The position numbers and the translations under genes are program-made. A stretch of 64,000 nucleotides of DNA from Warburgia ugandensis (lineage: Eukaryota; Streptophyta; Magnoliopsida; Canellales; Canellaceae), in the NCBI GenBank assembly GCA_035236585.1, contig CP141130.1, forward strand, positions 79,927,944-79,991,943, given 5' to 3'. Below the pieces are notes generated by a model. It had not been told where the DNA came from, made no database searches, and saw only the letters and a list, made by a program, of their open reading frames with translations. This document shows positions 23,735 to 36,583 of this stretch, piece after piece (within the stretch, counting starts at the first letter, position 1; every line of letters starts with the position of its first letter).

Positions 23735-24823
23735 GGTGAAGAACCATTAACACATAAGGTTATGACAACTAGGTATATTGTGGTTGAAGAGCAAGCAATT
23801 ATCTTTCTAAAGGTGATTGGATATAATTAGAGATTTAACTCTGTAAGTGATAGCTTATTTAGAGGCAAGTAGTGAATTAGTGAGAGCTTCAATAAAGTTT
23901 TGATGTCATAATTTAAATCTTTTCAAAATTCATGGCAACTCCAGACGAGTTTGATTCTCCTGTTATAACAGAGAACCCACAGTTTCATATGTTCTTCCAT
24001 GTATGATATCGCTTAAACTACTAGTGCGTGATTTCCTTCCTAGAATTAAGTAAGGTTAAGTAATGAACAAGTTTTATGTAATTGTAAAATTGCATTGAGG
24101 ACTTTTTATGGAACTCTGATTCTTGCGCATATTAGTGGACCTGATTCAACAAGGTGGCAAAATCAAAACATTTTTATGGTACAAAATATTCTTGTACCAT
24201 GTAATTTTAACATGTAGTTCACTTACATGCTCGCTAGATGGGAAGATTCTGTGCATGATAGTATTGCCCTTAAGAGTGCCTTGTCTAAAGAGAGAAAGCA
24301 CCTTTTATAGTTACTTAATGTATTTGTTGTAATTTTCAAGCTTGATAATGCACATGTTTTTAAGGAAGATTATAAGCACTTCTCATTGGATTATGAAGGA
24401 AAGTATTATCTAGTTGATGTTGGCTATACAAATATGATGAGATTCATTGCCCTTGCCTAGGTGTAAGATTTGACTTGAACAATGGAGAATATTGCTCAAG
24501 CACTATAAAATAAGAAATAAATCTCTAAACTTTATCTTGCATCATTAAGAAATTTAACAGAGTGTACATTTGGAGTCCTTAAAGCATGCTTCCCCATTTT
24601 AATAGTAACGCTTCATTTCACCATTAAGAAACATATATGAATTATGAGACCTTGTTGTACATTGCATAACTAACTTACAAAAGAATGTACTGATGATATA
24701 ATAAACTTCACACAATGATCATAAATGCAAGAGCAAGCATATGAGGAAAATGAGGAATTGGATAATGAGGATAGTGATGAAGGATTCATTGATTCAGAAG
24801 ATGAGAGAGAAGAGGGTATATAA
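23735..24823 (+). pseudogene. PIF/Harbinger transposase relic (HARBI1/ALP1-like)
   Basis: Collinear but broken plus-strand frames give an N-terminal EEPLTHKVMTTRYIVVEEQ, then SVSDSLFRGK, HISGPDSTRWQNQNIF (about 24,128), and FTYMLARWEDSVHDS (about 24,217). GKYYLVDVGYTNM (about 24,400), LRNLTECTFGVLKACFPIL (about 24,545), CTLHN (about 24,657) and an acidic Glu/Asp tail ending at 24,823 complete the series. These are the DDE-nuclease landmarks of Harbinger transposases. The region expected to hold the first catalytic Asp, about 23,990-24,120, was not recognisable. Several in-frame stops (for example FNM-stop-FTY) and frameshifts show it is dead. Terminal repeats were not found. An ALP1-type domesticated gene is unlikely because of the stops. 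Confidence 0.85.
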
Positions 24824-25674
24824 TCTATTCTTTTGAGTCAAACTAATGTTGCATTGCATTAAGCAGGTGCTACAGCTCAAAGTAAAATAGTAATAGACTT
24901 GTAACATGATTGGAGAATGAATGAAGGGAGATATTAGTTGCTATTAGGTAATGAACTACTATGTGCAGGTTTCTTAGAGAAGCCCATGAATATCTTTTTG
25001 TTTTCTCTAACTTATATGTAAATGGATTTTTAGTGGGTTTTTTTGTCCACCTTGTTAATTTCTTGTCAGTTTTGCTTTCTTATTTGCATATTACTAACAA
25101 GGAACTTGTTGGAGGAATGAAGTCTAAATTCCTATGTGTGTGTGGTTATGGACCCATGCACCCATGTTGTAGGATTTTATATATTTGTGTTGTACTAGAC
25201 TCTATTGATTTAGATCTGTCAACTCTAAATGGGGTGTGATGACATTATTCTAGTTGGAAATTTTCTATTATACATGTGATGAGTTTATTTAGATGAGTGA
25301 TGGATTATTAAAATAGGTTATAACATATTTATATATAACAGAGATTATGTTATTGACTATGGTGCCATAACAAAGTTTAAATTATACTTAATTTATAGAC
25401 ATCCTTCTCTGTGAGATTTTGTATGGAAATGTGCTTAGTAGACCTCATTTCACTCATAGAGAGCAAAAGAAAAAAGAAAAGGCATGTTCCTAGTAAGAGA
25501 AATCTCAATTCAATTTCATGTTTTTATTTAATGAAGGTTAGGCTCTTGAAATGTTTTCTTCTTTACTTTAGATTCATGCTCTTTCTTTCTTTTCTCTTTC
25601 TTCTAATGATGTTATACCTTTCATTATTTTTTTTTCTTCTTTCTTCCTCAATGGAAGGTTAGGTTTTTAAATGA
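24824..25674. other. AT-rich DNA, no gene recognised
   Basis: Short ORFs of 83-92 residues occur here but show no family motif and have a biased, hydrophobic make-up. This may be the rest of the Harbinger element. Confidence 0.35.
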
Positions 25675-25760
25675 TCAATTGTAGTCTAGTTGGTTAGTTG
25701 GTTAGGATACTTGGCTCTTGCCTCAACCAAGAGACCCGATTTCAACTCTAAGAAATTGGA
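25675..25760 (+). pseudogene. tRNA-Glu-like pseudogene
   Basis: The stretch gtagtctagttggtt...aggatacttggctc...gagacccg follows plant nuclear tRNA-Glu from the D arm through the variable region. The box A part has an extra ttggttag, the anticodon arm has an insertion (tgcctcaacc), and box B has decayed to gatttcaactc. The acceptor stem no longer pairs well. It could also be the head of a SINE. Confidence 0.5.
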
Positions 25761-26178
25761 CCTCCTTTCTTTTATTGGAGACAAAATCAAGATAGGTATA
25801 AATATGTAATATTTATCCATTTGTAAAAAATTTACACATCTTTTATCCCGTGGTTTCTGGCTGTCACACGCCTTCTGGTCAAGCGAGGAAAATGGAATCT
25901 GATTGCAAGACTTTTAGAGCGGTAGTTGTACATGTACACAAGCATATTTTTTCCGCCACTGCTTATTTTAGTGGATTTAAAGCCACCCCAAACTATACTC
26001 ACATTTTCTAGTGGCCATTATTAGCTGCCTCCAAAAAATAAGGAAGCGGCTTTGCCTTCAATGGAGCAGTTTTGCCTGCCATTATATGGGGTTGTCTTTG
26101 TAGTGACCAAGAAACATGGATCTCAACAACCAAACTACATATGAATTTGTATATTTATTTACCAACACTAATAAAAAA
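25761..26178. other. Intergenic DNA, nothing recognised
   Basis: No ORF or repeat of note. It ends at the left edge of the Mutator-like element. Confidence 0.35.
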
Positions 26179-27130
26179 GGGTTTTTTGTAAAAATGAGAT
26201 TACATTTTGGCATTTTTACAAACAAAAAAAAAAGTCCTTTTTTTTAGTTTTGTAAATTTGCCATTAAATTTTTATGATGTTTTCAAAATTGTCATTATGT
26301 TAATTTTCTATTCTCCTTGCTTGTTAGTTTTTTTCTTCTTCTAAAATTCTAATATTATTCTTCTCTATTTCTCTCTCTTAATATGCTCTAACAGACCTAT
26401 TACCTTACAAATATAGAAGTGATTAAGTTGTCGACTTTGACCACTGAGTTTAATTACTTTTTAATGAAAAGTTTCAATGAAACTTGGTATCTAACATAAT
26501 TCGATAACAAGGAATCTAATGATATTGTTAGATTTCAATAAAAATCAATCAATAGTGAGATATTCAATTGCAAATATACCATATTCGCCCAACCTGCATA
26601 ACACTACTTGTTAAGCTTCTTCAATGAAATTCAATAATTTAAACTTTAATTTCTTACTATACACTTTTTAAAAACTCTTCTTAACACAAGTTAGAACATA
26701 ATCAATACTTTTGATCAATAAAAAAGATAATAAATTAAATAAAAATTCAAGTTTACAACATAAGCAAAATGTTATTACTATTCACACAAACACTAATGAG
26801 TAGCAGATTTTAATCATTTGATGCTTTTTTGAATGAAAATTGGAAATATAAGACTTGGGTCTTCTTCTTCTCAATGTCTTCTATCTAATATGATCAATTT
26901 CAAAGATTTTCATTAATTAACAATGTGAAAAATCATGCACAAAGTAATAGAGAAATAGAGAAGGGTAATATTCAAAATTTGAAAAAATTAACAAGAAAGA
27001 GGATGTTAAACTATTAGAATAACAAATTTGAAAAGTTAATGAAAATTTAATGGTAAATTTGCAAAACTCAAAAAATGTTAGACTTTTTTGCAAAAATGCC
27101 AAATGTAATGCCATTTTTGGAAAAAAACCC
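26179..27130. mobile_element. Non-autonomous Mutator-like element
   Basis: The ends are inverted repeats of about 95 bp. The left begins gggttttttgtaaaaatg and contains ttacattttggcattttt. The right end, read in reverse, begins gggtttttttccaaaaatgg and contains ttacatttggcattttt, and both run on into a shared cattaaatttt. Flanks aataaaaaa (26170-26178) and attaaaaaa (27131-27139) form an imperfect 9-bp TSD. Long inverted ends plus a 9-bp TSD fit the Mutator superfamily. The 0.95-kb length and lack of any transposase make it non-autonomous. Confidence 0.7.
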
Positions 27131-27194
27131 ATTAAAAAACTTTTGTACCCAACATCTCATCGCATAAGATCATCCTAACAACTTTCATTACTTT

Positions 27195-27365
27195 CATTCT
27201 AGAGTAGAAAATGAATCTTAAGTTCAAAAAGATCCGTAATAAGTTTTCATCAAATTGAAGATTAGGATCATCGATCAAACCATCTATGGTATGCTTGGAA
27301 GATGGATGCTCGTAAAATAACATCTAAAGACAAAACAAGTTACTGGACAAAATGTTTTATGCATG
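27195..27365. repeat. Decayed fifth copy of the PELPK 3' flank
   Basis: The text around taataagttttcatcaaa, gattaggatcat, gcttggaagatg and acatctaaagacaaaac follows the 3' flank found at 1,500-1,650, 11,360-11,520, 15,570-15,720 and 20,120-20,280, in the same order and orientation. The likeness stops at about 27,365 and no coding part follows, so only this fragment of a unit is visible. Confidence 0.72.
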
Positions 27366-29538
27366 AAAAGGTGCAATTTTCTTTACTATGGCCCACACTA
27401 TTTTCTGCTACTAAATTTAGTATGGATTCAAAATTAGTGTAGTCCATGCTAATACATGTGACTCGTGCAAAATTTTGAATTTCCTATATAGTGTGGTCAA
27501 CGCTATATGCCATTGACAATGTATGTGACAACCCGGGTTTTTCTAACACTTTCTAAATACAAAAGACCATGACATAACTAGATCGATCTCTACTAAAAAT
27601 CATTTATGAAGAGTAAACACTAGCGGAAGAATCTTTTCTTTTAAAATTCACTTTGAAAAACTCCAAGTGTCACTTTTCTTTTCTCAAAACAAGGATTCTT
27701 GGTGAAATGAGTGCTCATTTCTACAGAAAATTTGGCAAAGTTTCATCTATTTTTCAAACATCTAACATTTAATGCATGTCATTGTGGAGTACTTGATAAG
27801 CATTCATCGACATTTTATAACATAAATGGAGACTCTGTCTCCTTTTCATACATCAAAAGAAATAAAACAAATTACATCAAACAAAACAGACCTAGAACTT
27901 CCACAGCACAACCCAGCCATATAAGTCTTCCAAACTCTTTTAATTACATACAATGCAATCTCTTTCTTATCGAACACTATAACTTCAATTCAAAAACCAA
28001 TTCTTACCTATCATTTTCCAAAGCTTCTGTTGGTGTAACAACCAGGGTTTTTATAATGCTTTTTAAATGCAAAAGACGATTATGATGCGAGATCAATCTC
28101 TATAAAAAAACATTTTGAAAATCAAATGGCAGTGGACAAACATTATTGTTTTAAGACTCATTTTGAAAGAAAAGAAAACCCCAAGTGTTAATTTTTCTTT
28201 TTTTAAAAGGGATTATCGGTGAAATGAGTAATACATTTCTATCGAAAATTCGACAGAGTTTTCTCTGTTTTTCTGATATTAGACATTTAACACATTGTTA
28301 TTGTAAGGTACCTGATAAACTGTAATAACCCAGATTTTTGTAACACATTTTATAATACATTTTTCAAAGGCAAGGCACCCTTAGTAGTAAAAAAAATTTC
28401 TCAAAACAAAGCAGCAAATCTTTAAAACTTGTTTTGAAAAACCCAAGTTATCATTTCATACATAATATAAGTAGAATTTTGTACAAGATAAAATTTTATT
28501 GAAGGAATATACTTTTATTAAATTTCAGAATCCATCTAGTGGTTCATAGTAAAGCCCGGGTATCAGTACAATACTTGTCCAAATTACATAATCCAAATTT
28601 CAAACCTCATCATACATTAAAAACTCTCAATACAGTACAATACTCTCAAATAAAAATAAAAATACATGTCTTCAAGGGATTTACCTTGATTGATTATTCT
28701 TTCAAATTTTCTTAAGTCTTGAGCTCCTAATTTTCCTTCTCTATTTCTGAGATATTGTAAACATTAAAATATTTACAATATCTCAGCAAGCTATGATTGG
28801 TAGGGAATTCAAGAAGCATAATAATTTGACAATATAAGCCTAATACTTCATAATCCTATAGGTCATAACATACTCATGAATCAATCTCTTTACTTTGTCA
28901 TATATGTACATCCTTACACATTCATACGGTATACTGTGTATAGATATATACATTCAGTGAAAAACATGAAAAATAGTTAATGTCTCAAAACATAATCATA
29001 TCCAGCTTATGCTAAGTTGATAAATCATCCAAACTCTGCTGGAAATACTCCCTCGTTTGGGTAGTGTCGGTAATCCACAATTATCTGGCATCTCATCATG
29101 CCATATCATAAGGCATTTCACTATGCCATGCATCATAATACAAAAATACTCAAAGGACTACTATGCTGCAGTCTGATCCGTACTAGAGCTCTCAGAGAGT
29201 TGCTTTCATACTTCACAGATACCAAGTGTGGAAAATCATCTACGTCATGTCTATATGGGTAGATAGACCGTCATAGTGGTGGCCTTCCTATATTGCCCCA
29301 CCTGACATTTTGCCTCTTTGGGCATGGTATCATCATATATATCACATTTCGAAGACCGAGTGGCCAAACCCTACTACTCTTCTAGCATAGCATCCCTAGG
29401 CCTATGCTTGTTTAAAACAAAACAACAAGCCTCCATGCTTGTATGTAAAGTAATCTTTTTACTTATTAGACATCTTGTCTATTTATATAATCATCCTCAT
29501 ATTTTGGTATTCTTATATTGAGGATAGGATTTTACTTC

Positions 29539-32500
29539 TGTAACACCCCGGATTTTTAAGAAATTTTTTTTTTTTTAATGGCAATTTAAATAAGAACATT
29601 TGGGATCCCATGAGAAAAGATTTATTTAACATTTTACTAAACCTATCTTAAAACTCCGGGTGTTAATTTTTCCTTTCTCAAAATGACGTATACGTAATTT
29701 AAACATAAATAAATGATCCGCGTATAAATCAACGTCAAATAAATAGGCGCCTTTATTTTAAATCAAATAAACATCCAAAAGACAATAATAATATGGCCCA
29801 GGGTCTATCCATCATAACATCCCATATAAATGTCCAATATATGTCCAAAGATCTAAATCACATCCAAATATAAAGTATGCAGTCCATAATAAAATTCAAA
29901 TAATAATCCACTCTAATGACTCACATTACTTTCTAAAACTATAGGGAAACTAGTCTTCAGCAGCTCTCAAGGTTTATCAACCGCTTTTCCTTTCCTGGTG
30001 TCGCGCTCGAGATCTAAGGCATTGCAAAACAAAGCAATGCCTCAGCAAGCTATCGCTTGTGTAGGTACATAGACAATTAATGTAATAATTGCAGAAATAA
30101 TGAACAGCATTGATGAAAAGTCTAACATTTATGAAAATAGTGATATCATAATGCCATGTTCAAATAAATGCCAATTTATTCCATATGCTAAAACATGAAA
30201 TTCACGGAGTTAAAACATGACATGAATCAATAACATGGAGCATACAACAAGAATAAGGGCACCCTAAGGTAATGGGTCCCACCACATCGCACGAACATCC
30301 CTGATCAGGAGTACACATAGTCAACCTCTGAGTGTCGTCACACCTGTGCATACCATCTATAATCATGCTCATCATACATGCACACATAACAAGAATATGG
30401 GCCATCATCTTTGCAGTGGCAACCCTCCATGGGTATCAACCACCGCCGCTCCCCGTCGACACCGTAACGGGAGACTTAACGTCTGTCCCCATGGAAAGGC
30501 TCAGACCGGTAGTGTGGACTATCCATGTTACCAAACCCCTACCGAATGCCATCTATGGGCAGGTGTCTATCATATCACAAACTCATCACATCATAATCTC
30601 GGAAGGTGGGTGGCAGGCCCTATCCCTCCTAGCATGACGCCCAAGGCGAGAGCACCCGTCATCAAATATAAAACACGGAAATCATATGTATATGCTAAAA
30701 CTCAAGAGCACTTATAGCTTGCAATCCCCAAGACATGCCCCTCATCCTGGGGTTAGCCTATCAAAGGACCAGCTAATAAGCCTCTATTCTCATTTCCATG
30801 TAAATCCATGCATTTTCTATATATATAATAAGAAATAAGTCTCTAAGTAAGCATAACAAATTAACATCATGCTTGTAAAAGCATTTGAAATAAGTTTATT
30901 CAGTAAAAGATTTCAATTTGGAATAACCATCCTGTACGCAATGTCGCATGAAATCCATGGTAAATAAAAATCGCAATTTAAAACACAATCACACATGATG
31001 CTATGTTTAAACATGGTTTAAAATCAAGTCAAAACATTAGTTGTCGTCACCTACCTCAGTGTGAGATCACTAGCTTGCCAATAACTCCCTTTAATTGGTA
31101 TATTCAAGTGCACCTGTACATGTCACATCACTATTTAAAAAATTTTCTAAATAAAAAGTGGTCATTTCTAAGTTTTTAAGTTAAAACTAGGTCCGCGTCG
31201 TCAATACGGTCACAACACCTCTTTCGGATCGTGATTTGGACCTCTCTAGCTCCCAAAAATCAAGTTTTAGTGAAAACTACGCTAAAAGGGGGCCTGCCGG
31301 ACCACCATAAGGTGGTTTAAACCGGCGGCACCCTTTTCCGCCGGTTTACACCGACGTACACGGGCGCACGAAGACGTACGGCGTCGCAGATGCCGCACGG
31401 AACGCGCGCCGCGCGTCTTCGGCACCGTGACGCACGCACGCATGCGTCACGGTCGCCAGGACGCGCCGCGTCCCGGTCCCACCGCGACAACCAACCACTC
31501 ACGCTCCGCACGCGCGCGGCGCCGCGCACGCGTGCGGCGACGACGTCATGTGACGTCGTCCCTCGGGCGTCAGGGAGTGCGTCTTGGCGTCAGCGCAGGG
31601 CGCCGACGCCGTTGACGACGCCGGAGAAGACGACCGGATTCCGGTCGCCTCCGGCAGAGCTACAGAGCTCCGTTTTGCGTGATTTTTGCGCCATTTTCTT
31701 CAGAATTCTCTCTAGAATCCATTTATGCCCTCCTTTTTCACTAATTTTCTCAAAAACCATGGTTTTTAAACGATTTTTTTTCCCAAGTTCCTAAAAACCT
31801 CCCTAGGTACTGGTTTTTGAGTTTTCTGGGCAATTCCACCGTTGGATCACTCCCAAATTTAAAGGGTATACTCTTGGGTCTCTTGTGCACTAGTTGGACG
31901 GTGCGATTTTCAAACGGACAAGTTTTGATCCGTGAAATCACACTCCAACAGTAGCGTGCACACAGGTTCCTAAAAAAATCAGATTTTTTTCCTAATTTTT
32001 TTCATGTTTTTCTAATTAGTTTTCTAATTAATAAATACAGAAAATATGGATTTGAGGCTTACCTTGAGCCTGGCTGGTGTTGCTCGTGTTGCCGGGGCTC
32101 CACTCGCCGGGAAAATCCAAGTTTTGCAGGGCTAGGGTTTAGCGTAAATACTCAAAGAAAACGCTCCAAGTGGAGCGTTTTGGCAACCTGGGGAGGGTAG
32201 ATATAGGCCTAGAGTCCCAGGGGAGGAGAACCTCTTCCATTCACGCCTCTTCCCATGGCTTCTCCGGCGATTTTGCCGGATCTGGGTACAGACGTGTGGA
32301 AGACGGGGGTGCCAGTATCAATTTGGACCCCTGTCTAATACGTCTCTATCAAATGACTAATTTGCCCTTCCAACTTTGACGGCTCATAACTCCCTCGTTT
32401 GAGCTCCGTTTCTCGCGTTCTTGGTGGCGTTGGATTCGTATCGACGAGCACTTTCTAATTATTATGTTTTCAGGAAAGAATTTCATTCATAAATTTTTAT

Positions 32501-32553
32501 TTTAATTTATTTAATAATTTCCTATTTTTATCTTTAAAATTAAGGATATTACA
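29539..32553 (-). mobile_element. Solo LTR A with exact TSD
   Basis: A 3,015-bp block starts TGTAACACCCCGG and ends AAGGATATTACA, flanked on both sides by ACTTC (29534-29538 and 32554-32558). No internal domain remains, so it is a solo LTR left by recombination. It holds the LTR hairpin (30,014-30,045), a CpG-rich island (31,310-31,640) and a ggggtgccagtatcaatttg stretch near the right end that recurs in B, C, D and F. Orientation is inferred from that shared order. Confidence 0.9.
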
Positions 32554-34462
32554 ACTTCAAACTTAGGGATCATCATTTATAATGAATGATGCCCATGCTC
32601 ATACAAGTTTAAGGATCACCATTCTATGATTCCTATGTATTGATTTTATACTTATCAGACAATCTATCTGTTTATCTAGGGCTGGAATACCTTCTAGTTC
32701 CTTATTCACTTAGGGTTTTTCTCATTTCTAACTTAACCATTTCATATGTGTTTTGATTGGATCATAAGGATTTTCAATGGGTTTAGTACAAGTATTTATA
32801 TTATCTTTGTCAACATTTCCAAACATAAGATTATGTATACAACATGTACTTTTCATGCAGATGCCTTCGTAAAATCCTCCTACCTTCAAGTAGTGATTCA
32901 TCTCTTCAAATCTTCCATGATCCTAATTGACGTATGAAATTTATAAATCCATACATACTGTCAATATTTATACAATCTGAATAATCCTATATTTTTTTTA
33001 TCATATCTATATTCTTTGTCTAATCTTGTCCTTTGATATAAAGGATCTAGATTTTTGTCCTATCATGATCTATCTTCCTCAAATAGTGTCTATCCTATTG
33101 ATCAATAGATCTGATGGTTAGAATGATCTTCTAATCTTTCAGATTTAAGTATTTTCTATTCTAAGTCTTTGTGTATTCCTTTCTTTGATCTTAATCTTTC
33201 ATATATCCTTTGATCAACAATTTATACTTGTTGATAAAGATCAAGGGCTTAGATTTTCTATCATCTAATTCTTCTTTGATCTAAGTTTAGTTATTTGATC
33301 ATCCCTAAGGAGGATGATCTTGGTTCTCTTCCTTGAATCATAATTGATCAAGAGGTTCGGATCTTCTATTTGATCTAAGTTGTGAGCAATATCTATATAC
33401 ATATATATATCATCATCAAGAATTATTGATGTTTTTTATTGTTCTTAATCATTCAAGATCCTATGGATCTTATTTGATCATCCTTATCTTATTTATAATT
33501 TTTATTAGGATTAGATAATCTACTAACCATTTATGCTCTCGTTATTATTATTCAACCATTTAATGTTTTACTGGATAAAGATAACTTATTTCAGCTTAAG
33601 TCTAGACTGCTCCTCTTATTTTCAATTGGCTAAGGCTTACTAGCTAAATGGGTGAACACAAAGTGGTTACTTCAATCCTCATGTAAGGAAGCATTTAGAT
33701 CTCACAAATGTCTACGGAAGGTAGGAGAAGAGTGAGGCTCTATTAGAAAACCCCTTAACCACTATGTTCAACATTCATTAGAGTGACCTTAGCTCAACCT
33801 TTCATAAGGTTCCTATGAGCATGTTAACCCTAAGTACTCTTTCTAATTAATTTTAATTTAAGTTCATGAACATTTAAAATATAATTCATGGAGTTTATTT
33901 TTCTCCTAGTTTGGGCCAAGGATTTGATCATCCTTATATTGCCCTACTAACTATAGCCCTTACTAATATTAAGTCCAAGTCATTCACTCATCTTAATTGT
34001 CTATGAATCTTTATTTCATTAGATTTCATTTTTGGTAATTTATGAATATTGAGACATAACCACTAATTAAACAATTATATCTACTAACTTAAAGACAATT
34101 AAGATGCTTATACTATACTTTAACAATTCAAATAATCATACACTTTAAATCATAAGATAATTGTACATCTATATCATTCTAAAGGCATTCATACTCTAAT
34201 ATACTAACATGGATCCTAAGTTATAAAATACATAAAATTTTACTACTAATCTAATAGAATCATGCTTAAACTTCAAATTTAAACTAACATGGCCCTAAGA
34301 TAATTAAATCTATCAAACTAATATAACAATCTAATAACACATAGAACATAGCATGCTAAAATTTAAGAACTATCATGCTTTATAACACAAATCACATTTA
34401 CAATACTATTATCAAATAAAAGACAATGAAACTAATTAGATTAAGATTATTAGAAATCTTTA

Positions 34463-35463
34463 TGTTAAGCGTTCAATTTTGGTCAAAATACCCCTAATTT
34501 AACGTTCAATTAGATCATCTAACCTTTCATATTTGTAAAATTTAGCTTGATTTTGAATTTAACTCCAGTTGACCACCCAAACCTTAATTTGTCAAAATCA
34601 ACGGTTAAATGATCATTAGAGCTTATTAAATGACTAATGTACAGTTTAGATGATTTTAATTTAGTCATTTCTTATGCAGATCAACCAAAAGTAGCATGGA
34701 TGGCTGCGATTAAAAGTTAACAGTGCAAATCATCTTAAAGAAGATTGGATGGACCAGATCACCCATGGAGATAGATGGAATAGTTTCCTAAACAATAATT
34801 GAACTTAATGTGGAAATCATGGACAAAATGGAAATAACATGGAGAAGACAACTTTAAAGTTTGGAGGAGTTTCCAAAAGGGGGCACCCAAATTAGCAAGG
34901 AATAAGAAGAAAGAGGCATGAAAACCCATTTCTCTCTCTCTCTCACACACGCGCGCTCGTTTGCATCTTTCTCTCTCTCTTATCTTTCCCATCCCCACAT
35001 CACGCACAACCCCTCCCCCACTCTCTTTCCTCTTCCACTCTCTTTTCTCCTTCTCTCTCTTTCCCTCCTTATTCTTTTCTTTTTCCTTTCTTATTTCTTC
35101 TCTCTTTCCTTTCCCTCTCTCTCACGTTGTAACTTACTCTTCTCACGCACAACTCCCTTCTATTCTCCTCTCCCCCTCCTTCTTCTTCCCCTCCATTCTC
35201 TCTTCTCTTCTTCTCCTCTCTCCATTCTCACCCTCTTCCCATTCTCTATTCTCTTCTCTCCATTCTCTCATCTCTTCTTCTTCTCTCACAAGCCCTCTTT
35301 CCTCTCACGTTCTCTTCTCCTCTCCTTCTCTATTCTCGTTCCTGCCTCTCTTATCCTCTTTCTCTCACAACTCTCCTTCCTCCACCGTATTCTCTCCCCC
35401 TCTCTTGCTCTCCACTCTCTCTTCAACTCTTACCTTGGCTAGCCGTAGGAGACAGCCCAGCAG

Positions 35464-35536
<73 letters not shown>

Positions 35537-36583
35537 GATTTCCCTATCACCATCCCCTGCCGTCAACCCCTCTTCTTCTCTCTCTATTCTACGCTCACCA
35601 AGCTCAGTCCTCTTATTTAATTCCTAGATCACTGGTCCATCTCCCTCTCTCTCACGCTCCTCTATTTCGGCGTCGATCACCAATGTTGTCAGTTTTTCTC
35701 ACCTCCAGATGGTCCAGGAACGGAAACCCAAGTTGGGTTTCCAATTTTTTCCCTTCCCCTCTCCTCCTCTCTTCCCTTTCTTCCTTCTTCTTCTCCCTCC
35801 TCTGGCTCTCTTCTTCATCTGGTTTTTTCTTTAAAAATCAGATTTTTAAAGAAATTCTAGTTCTACCATTGGTCATTTAAAGAAATCTCATGTCTGTCCT
35901 TTTTTTGTAATTACATCTATGTTCCAGTTTATTCCAGTTTTGTTTTATCCGTCTTTTTCTTATCTAGGAACTACCTAACCCCTACCCGATCAATTAAGGT
36001 CTAACCCAATTAACGGGTTAGCCTTAATCAAGCCAAAATCTTCAATTTCTCATTTGTTTCTTTTCGGATTTCAAATTAATTTTACAGTTTCATTCTTAGG
36101 ATATCCCTAGATCTAATTGACTTTTCTGATCTTCGATCTAAAATCCAAAAAGCAATCTGAGCTGTCCAATCTAAAAATCACAATTTAGCCCAGATCTTAA
36201 TGATTTTGAAGAATCTGACAAATCCAATTGGTGAATCTCTAATAAAGGACGTGATGGAGACATATATGAAAGCCGATCATCTATCAGATTTAAAGATTTG
36301 AAGATTTTGATAGTGATTAATCTAGGGAAGTAATTTTTTCTTGTTATTTGATTTTATTTGTTTTATTTAGGATTTGGAAATTTTGTAATTTTGAGAAGTT
36401 GATTAGATCTGAACTTTGATTATCATTTCAATAATTTCAGTAATTTTGAGTGATTTATTTTTAATTTTAGATAATTAAATTTTATTAAAATTCCTACTTT
36501 TTAAGTCAAGTCTCCGTGGGATTGACCTGCACTTGCATAAGCTACACTACAATAGCCCGTGCACTTGCGGTTAAATATCAACA
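34463..36583 (+). mobile_element. Solo LTR E of a second Ty3/gypsy lineage
   Basis: A 2,121-bp block starts TGTTAAGCG and ends AATATCAACA, flanked by exact CTTTA copies (34458-34462 and 36584-36588). Near its end is gtgggattgacctgcacttg followed by a ccgtgcacttgcgg stretch, a text I know from the U5 end of Athila/Tat-type LTRs, so plus orientation is likely. It is unlike LTRs A-D. A pyrimidine-rich tract and a (TC)n run fill 34,930-35,830. No internal domain remains. Confidence 0.8.
34930..35830. repeat. Pyrimidine-rich tract with (TC)n run
   Basis: Almost continuous C/T on the plus strand, with a pure (TC)n run at 35,466-35,534. The 174- and 219-residue Ser/Leu/Phe frames here follow from composition and are not genes. 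It lies inside LTR E. Confidence 0.85.

Noticed and set aside
31317-31794. Arg/Ala-rich frames in the CpG-rich part of LTR A
   Set aside because: GC-rich DNA lacks stops by chance. There is no domain, and the region is inside a solo LTR with exact TSD.
34918-35620. Ser/Leu/Phe-rich frames of 174 and 219 codons
   Set aside because: They lie in a C/T-only tract and a (TC)n run inside LTR E, so the open frames follow from composition.
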